A stretch of 64,000 nucleotides of DNA from Isoetes taiwanensis (GCA_021234155.1 JAJEKV010000002.1:35322128-35386127), one strand, 5' to 3'; shown: positions 11,344 to 25,165, numbered from the stretch's first letter. The notes: a model not told the origin generated them from the letters alone. Translations and numbers: made by a program.

Positions 11344-12025
11344 CTGATTAAGTGGCACGTTATCTTCCTCAATGAAATCGTCCTCATTGGTTGCAAGGTT
11401 AACACAGCTCCTAGCATTTGCATTTGTAGTTGTAGCTGCACTGGCTTTCCCATAGAGCACCAAATTGCATGCCTCCAGACTAGAATTAGGGCTTTCGGTA
11501 GCAACCCTTTTATTGGCATTGATATCAATTCCTGCCTGTTTAGCCATGTCTTCCAGAACTGCTTTCTTGATTGCTACACCATCATTTTTACAATCAATTC
11601 CCTTCTCTCTTAACATGCTAATGATATCTGCCTTCGTTGCCTTAGTATTCACAGCGCCCTCAGTTCTTGTCATTGTTCTTGAATAAGCAACAATGGAATG
11701 CTTGCTCCTGCTTACAATTGCCTTACCGCCTTTATGTTTCTGTGGCTTCTTAACAAAGCACAAAGCCTTACTATAGTCACTGCCTGGCTCTACTGTCAGC
11801 GTATTTAACAGATCCTTCACTAGATTTACGTTTTCCCTCCATTTTACAATTACCAACCGCGTTTAATGCATGCTTTACTGCAGGTTTACGAAATGCTCTA
11901 TGAGCCTTAAAAGATACAGTAAATCTGACCTCAGTACCAAGTATACTGAATGTCCCTGTGGAGTTTTTACATGCCGGAACCCTTGCTTCAAAAAATCGCC
12001 AGTAATCGTACATCATAGCCAGCAA
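11344..12025 (-). CDS. Exon 1 of retroelement: SAP-like domain protein (frameshift inside)
   Basis: Two overlapping frames make one probable exon: residues from 12025 to about 11780 (start near M-M-Y-D-Y-W-R-F-F) and then the frame from 11856 to 11344. The second carries a lysine-rich patch and a two-helix segment, K-A-T-K-A-D-I-I-S-M-L-R-E-K-G-I-D followed by K-K-A-V-L-E-D-M-A-K-Q-A-G-I-D. This fits a SAP-like DNA/chromatin-binding fold (R/K-x-x-L-I-x-x-L...G-I-D). An acidic tail E-D-D-F-I-E-E-D precedes the splice donor after N-Q. The frame switch around 11780-11800 falls in a stretch that also differs in the left copy, so its true sequence is uncertain. A related exon sits at 20162-20476. 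Confidence 0.5.
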
Positions 12026-13088
12026 AAAGCTTGAAAACTAAGAACCCTAGAACTTAGTAGAGCAAGCTAGTTAAATCCATTACCTTCAGTTCATTTGCCA
12101 TCTACGGCCATGTGTATGACAACCTTTATTCAAATCGATCATTGCTCAGCCGTCTGTGAACTTGAAGCATGCTTAAACTGCTGTGAATGAAAGGTGCGTC
12201 TGCGTTTTTATGGCTCAAGCATGCCGTGAGTTGAAAAATATGTAAGGTAAAAATGAAGGTCTGCGCCCATCAAACCCGCCCGCCATTCTCGTATACTCTA
12301 TGAACCCTAAAAGTGTTTTTACTTGGCCCATCCGAAAATCGGAGAATATCGTACATCAAAAATTAAGCCATGTGTGATCAATAAATCGTCAACACTTTTG
12401 TATAATCGGTCCATAGATGCCTTGGCCCTGTCATTAGTGGTCAACTACTGGATTTGGAGATCAATTGTAAAGTATGGGCCATCGCCTTTGGCCATCAAGC
12501 ATGTGAATCGTAGAACTACAAACCTTTTGTTTAAGTCCAACGACCTATGGTAAATAAAACATTACGAAAATTTCATGCAAACATCACAATTTTTCTATAC
12601 CTGTTGTGCCAAATGCCATGCCATGTCATCCACCAAACACTAGGTGTGGTCGGCATATCCAAAAAAGTCCAACTAATTGTTAAAATGTTGCCCCGATTCA
12701 AGACGAAAGTGTGCAACTGGTTCACCACACCACAATACCTTGTTCCATGTAAATGGCCATGTATTAGTGGATCGAGGAAGTCGGTGTAATGGAAGAATGG
12801 TCATACAAGACACCACTAGGTCAGGATTTTGTATATTCTAAGACATTATGGGGCGGGTGTAACCTAGGTCTAGGGCATCCAAGTGATGGGGTCTACCTAG
12901 TGCCAGTACTAAAGAAGTTTATATGTTAGAAAGAACGTAAGCGTCCCATTATCTCAATGGTCCAACAAATCAAGCTAGTTTGAAGGTCCTGTCACTCAAA
13001 GCGACAACATGGTCACTAAATGTAACTCCTATAATTTTACTTGTCAGATATTCCATCAGACATTCAATGTTAACAATGCCAACCATTG
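12026..13088 (-). other. 5' leader of right retroelement copy
   Basis: The leader is shared with 4421-5486. The end nearest the (TA)n is almost identical between copies, the exon-proximal end is full of small indels. No conserved ORF was found. Confidence 0.4.
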
Positions 13089-13102
13089 GATATATATGTA
13101 TA

Positions 13103-13156
<54 letters not shown>
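13089..13156. repeat. (TA)n microsatellite at retroelement 5' end
   Basis: An almost pure TA tract of about 65 bp follows TATATATGTATATATTTA, which is also present in the left copy. Confidence 0.95.
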
Positions 13157-13158
<2 letters not shown>

Positions 13159-13576
13159 AGTGGTTGTACTATGTAGGGCCTGTATTAAGTTGAATGTATA
13201 TGTTTTGAGGATTGTAGACAGTCGATATATGAGGCATCATCGTTAAGGTCCATGAGATTGCGTGCAAAGAACCAGCAAGAATCTAAGCAGACAAAAGTTT
13301 CCAGTGATGTAAGGATTGAACTGCTTACTCGATAGCTGGATAATGTTCGTGAAATGACTCCAGGAGCTGAGGCCGATTCACCTGTTCTTTTAGACATCTA
13401 CCATGTGAAGCCCCTGTCTGGCTCCAGTCCAGGTTGGCAAATTTCCAATCCACGTTTATTCACAAGTTCTATGTATCTGTATTCCATAAGGATCTGATGG
13501 AAATCCATCAAAAGTCATTATATCATGTTCATACTATGACAGACAATGTGAAGCCGAACATGCAAAACATACTTAG
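13157..13576 (+). pseudogene. Possible short coding remnant beside the retroelement
   Basis: From an ATG at 13252 a frame of 81 codons runs to 13497 with a single TAG in the middle (after L-L-T-R). The composition is protein-like (R-A-K-N-Q-Q-E-S-K-Q; later L-D-I-Y-H-V-K-P-L-S-G-S), but no family is recognised. It could be a decayed transposon or host exon, or chance. The remaining bases show nothing. Confidence 0.2.
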
Positions 13577-15270
13577 TGTGAAAGATTTTTGTAGATTCTT
13601 AAGATTCACCTAGATGAGGGACTGCATGAAGCCAACCCTTAAAAACACACCCAATGTGAAAGTTTCCCCTTAGATTCTTAAGATTCTACAAAGATTCCCC
13701 TAGATTTCTGAGAATTGGCCCAAGATTCCTTTAGATTCTGCAATAATCTATGTAGATTCTCCTAGATTCTACGAAGATTCCCCTAGTTTCTCCAAGATTC
13801 CTCAAGATACTCAAAGATTTCCCCAGATTTTCTAAGATTCTCTTGAGATTCCCTAGGTTTTTAAAGATTATCCCAAGATTCCTCTAGATTTTCCAAGATT
13901 CCATTTAGATTCTTTTAGATTTTCCAAGATTCAATAAAGATTCCCCTAGAATCCCTAAGATTCTCTTGAGATTCCTCTAGATTCTCTAAGATCATATGAA
14001 GATTCCCCTCTTAAAGATTTTATCAAGATTCCCTTAGATTCCCTTACATTCTCAAAGATTCTCTCTTGAACCATGTAGATTCTCTTAGATTTTTCAAGAT
14101 TGTAAAAATTCCCCTACAATCCCTAAGATTCTCTTGAGATTCCTCTAGATTTTCTAGACCCTATGAAGATTCCTCTAGATTTTACAAAATTGCACCAAGA
14201 TTCCCGTAGATACCCTTAGATTTCCTCTTAAATTCCTTAAGATTCTACAAAGATTCCCTAGATTCTTAAGATTCTATGGAGATTCCTCGAGATTTTATGA
14301 AGATTCCCTTAGATTCTCCAAGATTCTAGCTAAATTCCTATACATTCTTAAAGATTTTATGACAATTTCCTTAGATTCTCCTAGATTTCCATAGATTCTC
14401 TTAAGCTTCCCTAAGATTCACCTAGATTCCCAAAGATTATCCCATGATTCCTCTAGGTTCCCCAAGATTCTATGAAGATTCTAGATTCTTGAAGATTCTA
14501 TAAAGATTCTCTTAGATTCTCTAAGATTCCATCAAGATTCCCTTAGATTCTAAAAAAAAATAGGAAGATTCCCCTAGATTTCCAAATATTCTCTTGAGAT
14601 TCTTTTAGATTCTTCTAGATTCCCAAAGATTCTCTTAGATTCTTAATGTTCTACAAAGATTCCCCTAGATTCTTAAGATTCTACGGAGATTTCCCAAGAT
14701 TTTATTAAGATTCCTCAATATTCTTCAAGATTCCATCTAAATTCCCATATATTCTTAAAGATTTTATAAAGATTCCTTTAGATTCTCCTAGATTCCCAAA
14801 GATTCATTTGAGACTCCCTAAGATTCTCTAAAAATTCCCGTAGATTCTAAAAGAATACCCCAAGATTCCACTAGATTCTCCAAGATTCTATCAAGATTCT
14901 CCTAGATTCTCTAAGATTCTTTTAAGATTTTTCTAGGTTTTTAAAGATTTTATCAAAATTCCCCTAGATTCTGAAAGAAACGCTTGAGATTCCTATAGAT
15001 TCTCTTGAGATTCCTCTAGTTCCCATAGATTCTATAAAGATTCCCCTAGACTCCCCAATATTCCATCCAGATTCCTCTAGGTTCTTAGAGATTTTATCAA
15101 GATTCCCTTATATTCCCTTACATTCTCAAAGATGCTCTATTGGGATTCCCATAGATTCTCTAAGATTCTCATGATATTCCTCTGGATTCCCTAAGATCCT
15201 ATAAAGATTCTCCTAGATTCCCTCAACTTACCATAGATTCCTTGAAACTCGAAGATTCCAAGAAGATCCT
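13577..15270. repeat. Degenerate AGATTC-rich minisatellite (about 1.7 kb)
   Basis: The stretch is built almost wholly of short diverged units such as AGATTCCCCTAGATTCT, CTAAGATTCTC and TACAAAGATTCC, spaced about 10-24 bases. The AGATTC core is constant while spacers vary. No open frame longer than chance is present. Purines and pyrimidines are unevenly split between strands. There is no fixed spacer length, so it is not a CRISPR array. Confidence 0.85.
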
Positions 15271-15960
<690 letters not shown>

Positions 15961-16092
15961 GTAATATGGAAGGTAAGGGGCTAGCTTAACATACGCAAGC
16001 ATTTTTAGAATTTTTAAGATTAGGATTGGACACGTGTAAGATGATAAAATTAAGCCTCTTATAAATTGATACGTGTAGGGAAAGAGTAGCTT

Positions 16093-16194
16093 GAGAGATG
16101 TTCTAGATGGTCATACTACGTTCTAGAATTTTGCAGAAGGTTAAACGCTGTAGCCAGGAATGTTCTAGATGGGTCTGTGCTTTTGTATAAAAGG
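16093..16194 (+). promoter_or_regulatory. Heat-shock-element cluster with TATA box
   Basis: TTCTAGAATTTTGCAGAAGG at 16121-16140 reads as alternating 5 bp units TTC-nn-GAA-nn-TTg-nn-GAA, a near-perfect heat-shock element. A second block GAATGTTCTAGAT lies at 16158-16170 and a weaker TTCTAGAT at 16101-16108. A TATA box TATAAAAGG is at 16186-16194, the usual distance downstream. Heat-shock factors bind such arrays in plant small-HSP promoters and in some Copia LTRs. No ORF longer than about 90 codons follows, so the driven unit is unknown. Confidence 0.55.
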
Positions 16195-17446
16195 AGCCGG
16201 CAGCGACAGTCCAAGACATGGCTAAGCGTTGAAGACAGTTGAAGGCAGCGATGATTAGTAGTAGCCTACGATTAGTGGGCGGCATCATAACCACCAGAAC
16301 CACCAGTTTAGAAGATTAGGTCTGATATTACGGCAGTTCTAGGCTGCCTTTGGGGTGTTCAAAATTTTTGTAGGATTCAAGTATCATAGCACATAGTTGG
16401 GGTTGTGAAAAGCACAGAATGATGTGAAATCACTCGGCCTGTGGCTTGCTTCTTCTGCAGATACTTTGGTTCTGGCATCCTGTGGCTGTGGGTTTTCAAT
16501 TTCGCCTGGATTCAGGTGCCATAAAACAGAGTTGGGGTTGCGAAAAGCACAAAATAACTCTGAAATCAGTCGGTTTCATCTTTTCGTTGATACAAAAGGG
16601 AGGAGTAGACGTGCATCGGCTTGAAGTGGCGCGATTTTTCTCCTGAGCTAGGTCGGTAGCATCCAATCTTGGGAGATTTTTGGGTTTGAATAGGCGAGTC
16701 TTGATTATGGAAAAGGCAACAGCTCTGGACGCCCGCGACTGTGTTGGTATATTTTTGAAAGATTTGGTACCGAACTATAAAAATGAAGGAGCACTCTAAG
16801 AGAAAGGAAGAATAGGATACTAGTAGAGCATGGAGCAAAGGAGCGGATGATAGAATATAAGAACCTAATGATTTTGCCGTAAGCTTTTATGGAGGCTCTA
16901 TGCACAATCTATACAGGATTTGGTCGGCTGTTCAGAAAATATCTTGCCTTTGCTTCCTTTTTGCTTTGGCTTCGGATTGTACCCAGGTATTTGCCCTTTT
17001 TTGTGGGATTGTCTAGGGTTTTATCATCTGTGACACTTAATTGGACCAAGAAATTACTATGCAATATCTTAATATTGTTGCAGCATAATTGGAATGGTCT
17101 GCAATCATTAGCAGACTTCAGGTCAATAATCTGAAGAGCATGGTTCGATAGTTATTATTGTTAGGGGGATTGATTCACATCACATTAAGGGTTGATTCAC
17201 GTTGTGAAAATGCTGGCAGGACATCAAGGGACTGTGCAGAGCTTAGTTTCAGTGCAGAGCTTAGTTTCAGGTAGATTTGCTTGCAGAGATTGTGAAGTCA
17301 GGCAAGATACTATATTCTATTTTCTTCACAATCTGAAGAATTAGTCTCATAAAGTTACCGTTTCTTGCCAAATTTTAGGTGAAGATGCAATCAAAGGTGG
17401 CGAAAAATTATCAAGAAGAGAAATGGAGATCCCACTTATGTAGTTG
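16195..17446. other. Noncoding stretch downstream of the heat-shock-like promoter, with an imperfect duplication
   Basis: Copies at about 16374-16462 and 16509-16592 share GATTCAgGTnnCATA, AGTTGGGGTTGnGAAAAGCACA and TGAAATCA. No convincing ORF, LTR end or primer-binding site was found. The region could be a noncoding transcript or a decayed retroelement leader. Confidence 0.4.
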
Positions 17447-17858
17447 GAGTAGTTTCCTTATTGCTTGATTGAGTACTGAAAAAAATTGTACTTTCAGAAT
17501 TTCTGGCTAAGTTTTGCAGCACAAGAATGAAAAATCATACTTGGGAGCGGGAGAACAAACAGGCATAATAAGCTTCTTATACCAGAGATGCCAAACTAGA
17601 TGGGCAACAGGAATGCAAAACTCTGTTAATCAAGCACATGAGAGAGAACATAGAGTAGTTTCCTTATTGCTTGATTGAATCTCCAAAAAAAATTGTACTT
17701 CGGAATCTACGGCTAAGTTTTTGCAAGACAAGAATGAAAAATCATACTTGGGAGCGGGAGAACAAACAGGCATAATAAGCTTCTTATACCAGAGATGCCA
17801 AACTAGATGGGCAACAGGAATGCAAAACTCTGTTAATCAAGCCTGTAGCAGAACATAG
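17447..17858. repeat. 206 bp tandem duplication
   Basis: Two adjacent copies (17447-17652 and 17653-17858) are identical for long runs (for example AATCATACTTGGGAGCGGGA) but differ in blocks at CAG/CTG positions: TTCAGAATTTCTGGCT against TTCGGAATCTACGGCT, and GCAGCACAAG against GCAAGACAAG. No coding content. Confidence 0.85.
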
Positions 17859-18860
17859 CACTTTTTATTTTCTTAATTTCTGAGGACTTTTTATTTTCTT
17901 AATTTACGGGCTTTTGTTTCTCTCAAAATGCAAGTAAAAGACCATATCCTTACCATCGGACATGCCGCCAAATTGCTTTCGAGGTAGTTTGAATTAGATA
18001 ATGATAGATTTATATTCGATTTTTTTTTGTGTTGCTTATCTTTGGTGGGCCTGTCTGCTTTCTGCTCTAGATTGTGAGGGCTTTTTTTCGCTTGGTAATT
18101 ACATCCGAAGTTTCTGAGCAACCTAAGAGACCTTATAAATCTATAGTAGGGATTTTGCATCTTGCTGCATTCCTTCGAAGTAAGTCTCTTTTTTTTTTTT
18201 TTTATGCAACGTTTCGTTGAATCCGGCCCTGGACCCTTTTACATTTCTTCAAGACCTTTCTCTTCCTTAACATATGCACATCTCTTTGCAAAGCTGTGGT
18301 TTGGGGTTCGAGGGCTAAACTTACGCTTTTATTTGGGCTCCAACTTTTGCTCCTATGGCACTTCCAAGCTTGAAGAAAGCACATCACAAGAAGAAAGTAG
18401 CAATGTTCGGAATAAAGCTGAGAGCAAAAGCTAAGCACAATATGGTAGTAGGAAAGGGCCAACAGGGACCTAGATTTATTTTGCAACTGCTTGAAGGCGC
18501 ATGAGCCGCTTCAGAAACTACAACAAACACACTAGCAAAGTGAGCAGACCCTTGGTATAAGAGGCACAGACCAGGGGTAAACCCTTCTCCAAGTCATGAT
18601 CCCATGTAGCTGGAACATCCGACCTCAAAAACTATAAGGTCTGCTTCATATGAATATGGATAGATATAAGATGAACATTTTTTATATTGTTATTGACCAA
18701 CTATAATATTATGCTGAATTTTTTTATGAGTTGTTTGTAATGCTTAATTAATTTGAAGGAAGTGTGCATGATGGAATATCAATGACTATTCCTTCTTTTT
18801 TCTTAAAGACACAAACTAAAAAGCACAATAGCGGCGGTGACAACCGCCGCGATAAATTCT

Positions 18861-18862
<2 letters not shown>
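17859..18862. other. Noncoding, nothing recognised
   Basis: The stretch is AT-rich with a T15-17 run near 18189. Short frames on both strands lack family resemblance. Confidence 0.4.

Positions 18863-18909
<47 letters not shown>
18863..18909. repeat. (TA)n microsatellite
   Basis: A tract of about 46 bp of TA dinucleotides. Confidence 0.95.
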
Positions 18910-18913
<4 letters not shown>

Positions 18914-18949
18914 GAACTTTTGTCTGGTTTTGGTCTTCTAGAGGCATCA

Positions 18950-19350
18950 TAAATAACCTAAGGCATAAGACATATCTGATGGCAGAAGTATAAATAAGTT
19001 CTTTAGTTTGACCAGATTTGGGTTAAAAAAGGTGAGTAGATCTTTGACTCTTTATTACACTAATGAATTCTGTGGTGAAAAGTTAATGACCACTCTATGG
19101 TCACATGCTAGACAGGTGATCTCTAAGTTGGGTGTACTATTGGTACCATTGATTGCTTAAAACATAATGCATATTTGTTGGCAGCAGTTTAAATAAGTTA
19201 ATTTGACCGATTTTGGGTTAAATATAGGATATGGTACTTTGGTTCTATACAACAATGAATATTGTTGTGAAAAGTCATGACCTATTTGTGTTCACTTGCT
19301 GTGCAAAGTAGACAAGTTCTGGGTACTATGTTTTGTAAAACTGGGTTATG
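18950..19350. repeat. Diverged tandem duplication, period about 197 bp
   Basis: 18961-19140 and 19158-19340 share the order GGCAGnAGTnTAAATAAGTT, TTTGACC, TTTTGGGTTAAA, ACTAATGAATn...GTGAAAAGT and CACnTGCT. Divergence is much higher than in the 206 bp duplication, so it is older. Confidence 0.6.
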
Positions 19351-20120
19351 GTTCTTAATGATTGTGGCTCGATGTGCACCCAATTATTAAAATGACACAG
19401 TGTGGTTGTGCAGTGGAAAGTCTGGTACAAGATTGTATTGTTGGCATTTTAACAGAAGGATATGAAAAGTATGATACAATGAAAAATCGGATATCTTGGT
19501 GTATGTGGCTTGGTGGCAGGGTGTTACCTGTTCTTGCGGAAATATAGAAGAAACCACGTATGGTCACAATACTAGCCTATGGACAAAAAATGGCGTTTGT
19601 TAATGGTAATGATATGATATCTTTTGGTTGACATTATGTTTTGGGATTTATTGGTTAAAGTAATACGATGGACATGGGATATGGAACTTTAGTTTAAGAA
19701 AGCAAAATAATATTTGGATCATGGGAGGAAATATGAGAAATATGATAAATATGACGGTGATTCGTGAACTTAGGTATAATATTGGCATTTTGGTTGATAT
19801 TATCTATTCTAATATTTATTATTGGTTTATTGTATCGGGGAAACCCTAAGTATCAGTGGCTAACCCTAACGATGGAGCTCCGATGACGCCGATTGACGGA
19901 TTAGGGATGACGGATCCCTAACTAACTGATCAAGTCACTTTCTTCTAGAAATGGAGATGTTCATTTTCATGCAAAATATCTGCCACGAGGCCTCTGTGAC
20001 AGAAGGATCAGGTAACGGTTTTCTGATTATTGATGCTTAGCCTTAACAATCTTGTAATAGATAAGTAAAGTAGGATAAGCTATCTACTGATTATGATTTA
20101 ATCCTCCCGAAATTCTGAGA
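19351..20120. other. Intergenic, nothing recognised
   Basis: AT-rich sequence without a supported ORF. It ends at the TATA box of the next unit. Confidence 0.35.
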
Positions 20121-20128
20121 TATAAATA
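20121..20128 (+). promoter_or_regulatory. TATA box for the SAP-like exon
   Basis: TATAAATA lies 34 bp ahead of the ATG at 20162, leaving room for only a very short 5' leader if transcription starts about 30 bp downstream. A longer leader or a different start remains possible. Confidence 0.45.
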
Positions 20129-20161
20129 CAGGGTAACCTCTTTGAAAAAAAACCCTGAGAC

Positions 20162-21148
20162 ATGAGTAAGGCTGGGCGCCCTGAGGGCTGTTGCAACAAA
20201 GGGCAGACAAGGCCCAAACTCATTGAACTTCTTAGGAGAAATGGCATTGAGCATAGTAGTCCTCAACCAACAAAAGCACAATTGTTTGAGCTATGCAGAT
20301 TAAATGGCCTTGATCCAAACAAGGCCAAAAATGATCCTGGCATTCTGAAGTTCATCCCAAGTTTGAATCCATGTAGTAATGTCTCCAAAGCTCCAGAGAT
20401 CTCCTGCAGCATTGTGGAAATGGTAGCTGATTCTCAAAGTGATGAAGATGCAGATAATGGAGTGCAACCTAATCAGGTTCCCTTGTTTGGCTTTTTAATT
20501 AAAATTTCGCCCAACCTTTGCTTGTAAGATTACCTAGCTTTTGCTTAAAATTTTGGGATATCTTTCATCTAAAATTCAGCTTATTATGTAGCTTTAATTC
20601 TGCCTATGCTTTGCTTAGATGTTGGCTGCTTCTTTCCTTTAATTCAGCTCCCTTCGTATTGCTTAAATTCTGCCCATGATCTGCTAATATTTTTGCTGGC
20701 TGGTTGGCTTAATATTTACCTATATGTTGTTGGGATCTTGTGGTAAGGCATTAATTCGTGATTTAATTTTGACTAAATCTGGTTGAAGAACATGAAATCC
20801 TGGTTATATCTTGGAAGAATCAGATGTTATAGTAATCATGTTGCATCCTCTAATAAAAATGGCCACTATTAGGTAGTCCATCATCCTAAAACTGTAACTT
20901 AAATTTTATATTACTGTAACTTTCTGCTGCATATGGTATTTAGATGATGCATTTAATGTAATATTCTTTAATTTGTGGGTAAAGGGCAATAATGCCAAGA
21001 AAGTTCATTGCTTACCTGTTAGCATTAGTGTTTTTTACCCTCGTTAGGCTAATTAATGCTATTTGCTGCAGGTAACCGAACTTTCTTCTCCTGCATTGTT
21101 TATTTGCATGGTGTATGAAGATGGTAACTGGCTTATGAACAATTTTAT
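20162..21148 (+). CDS. SAP-like domain protein, exons 1 and 2 (incomplete)
   Basis: Exon 1 (20162-20476) starts with an ATG and encodes a basic N-terminus, then two SAP-like helices: R-P-K-L-I-E-L-L-R-R-N-G-I-E and K-A-Q-L-F-E-L-C-R-L-N-G-L-D-P-N. An acidic stretch (S-D-E-D-A-D-N) follows, ending in N-Q at a CAG|GTTCCC donor. The layout matches exon 1 of the 0-13 kb retroelement, including N-Q before the intron. A likely exon 2 starts after TTTGCTGCAG at 21072 in the same phase (V-T-E-L-S-S-P-A-L-F-I-C...) and meets a GTAAGT donor at 21149; unspliced it stops at 21152. Later exons are not recognised, and a (TA)n and LINE debris follow. It could be a related element's first exon or a host gene. 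Confidence 0.45.
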
Positions 21149-21152
21149 GTAA

Positions 21153-24060
<2,908 letters not shown>

Positions 24061-24625
24061 CATACATTGACGCATGAATTTCCAGCTGACACTGTCATAA
24101 GCCTCTAGGAGCAATAGAAATGATGGAGTTTACCATTTTTATAATGTGTTTTCCATCCTCCAACCATACAACTTAATGATCAGATGCTAATTCACATGAT
24201 GTTGAGTGATCTTAGAATCGTAAAGTTGTAAATGTTTCTCTAAATGGTTATGGTTACGTTTCACTTTCTTACGATAATGTCTACTTCAGATATAAAAAAA
24301 TCCATCAGATCTTCATTTGTATGAAGCTAAATGCATCAATATATAATACTAAAACAATAATACTGAAATGCACAAGAGACTCTCCTATGCATGTCAAACA
24401 CAATGGAAGATTAATTTTTAATATAATTATTATATGGTTGTTGCAATTCAGTTGTTGTTGAAAGTAGTATGAATAAAATGTTATAGGTTGGAGACAAAAC
24501 GAAACTGTAGAAGGTAGGCCAGGGTTGTTTAAGCAAACAACTTTAAGGGTTGAATGTCGGTTTTGGGTTTTGGCATGCAAGTAAAACATTTGTAGGCTCC
24601 TAGCTTATGTCCAACAATGTTGGGC
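24061..24625. other. Intergenic, nothing recognised
   Basis: AT-rich stretch without supported genes. Confidence 0.3.
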
Positions 24626-24780
24626 ACCATAACTATGAATACATAAAATGCCAAATGCACACAATATACATCTACAGGTTCATCATTGACAGATCAGCAA
24701 CGTGAGGCACCGTAACTATGAACATATAAAATGCCAAATGCACACAACATACATCTACAGGCTCATCATTGACCGATTTC
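24626..24780. repeat. 83 bp tandem duplication
   Basis: ACCATAACTATGAATACATA...CATCATTGAC at 24626 recurs from 24709 as ACCGTAACTATGAACATATA...CATCATTGAC. Confidence 0.75.
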
Positions 24781-24917
24781 CAACCTGAGCAAGTAGAACA
24801 CCCCTACTTCTATTTCTTGAGATCCAATCCATTTGGGCCGAGGAAGCCCGCTAGCAAGCAAGGTCAAAATAGTTAACCCTATAAATCTAACAAACCCAGC
24901 CCATCAACGATGTGCAC

Positions 24918-25165
24918 ATAACTAGTGCATATATAAAATCAACACCATTTAGTATATTGCTTCAAACCTTATAGCACTTTGCAAACTTTGTTATACAGTA
25001 TATCAAAGCTTGTATGAGCATACCCCGCAAATGAGAAATGCTATCTATGGTCTAGATTGAGGAATAACTTATAAATATGCCCATCCAACAGCTCTCAATG
25101 CTCGGAGTCACCCCCCGTGTGAATATGCACTCAAACCAAAGGGAGTTTCAGGGGGATTTTATTTT
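24918..25165 (+). repeat. Dispersed repeat (first copy; relatives at 29750-29990 and 30005-30075)
   Basis: The reverse complement of 29750-29990 matches this segment along its length: AACACCATTnAGTA, CAAACCTTATAG, GCATACCCCnCAAA, ATATGCCCATCC, and GTGTGAATATGCA with CCAAACCAAAGGG. It shows no coding content and may be a nonautonomous element. Confidence 0.65.

Larger units (their letters stand above)
5516..13156 (-). mobile_element. Right copy of tandem Penelope-like, intron-bearing retroelement
   Basis: This is the more complete copy. On the minus strand it has a (TA)n tract (13156-13089), a leader (to about 12030), exon 1 (12025-11344, SAP-like), intron 1 (11343-9658), exon 2 (9657-8001, ORF1-like), intron 2 (8000-7758), exon 3 (7757-5831, RT) and a tail to about 5516, where the next copy begins. 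The RT carries motif A D-I-T-K-C-Y-E-N-I-P, motif B I-P-M-G-F-P-C-S-P-A-W and motif C Y-I-D-D. This is the pattern of the Penelope/telomerase branch rather than LINE or LTR RTs. No GIY-YIG endonuclease was recognised. Group assignment is inference from motifs only. Confidence 0.65.

Noticed and set aside
13040-13075. Possible hammerhead ribozyme core on the minus strand (also 5440-5470)
   Set aside because: The word is CTGATGG rather than CTGANGA and there is no GAAA partner with a stem II at the right spacing. I see no ribozyme in either copy.
13577-15270. CRISPR-like array
   Set aside because: Units are degenerate, spacers have no fixed length and are themselves AGATTC-derived, no cas genes exist, and the genome is eukaryotic.
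16081-18500. Complete Copia retrotransposon with heat-responsive LTR
   Set aside because: No paired LTR, no primer-binding site, no polypurine tract and no gag-pol frame were found. Only the promoter-like cluster is supported.
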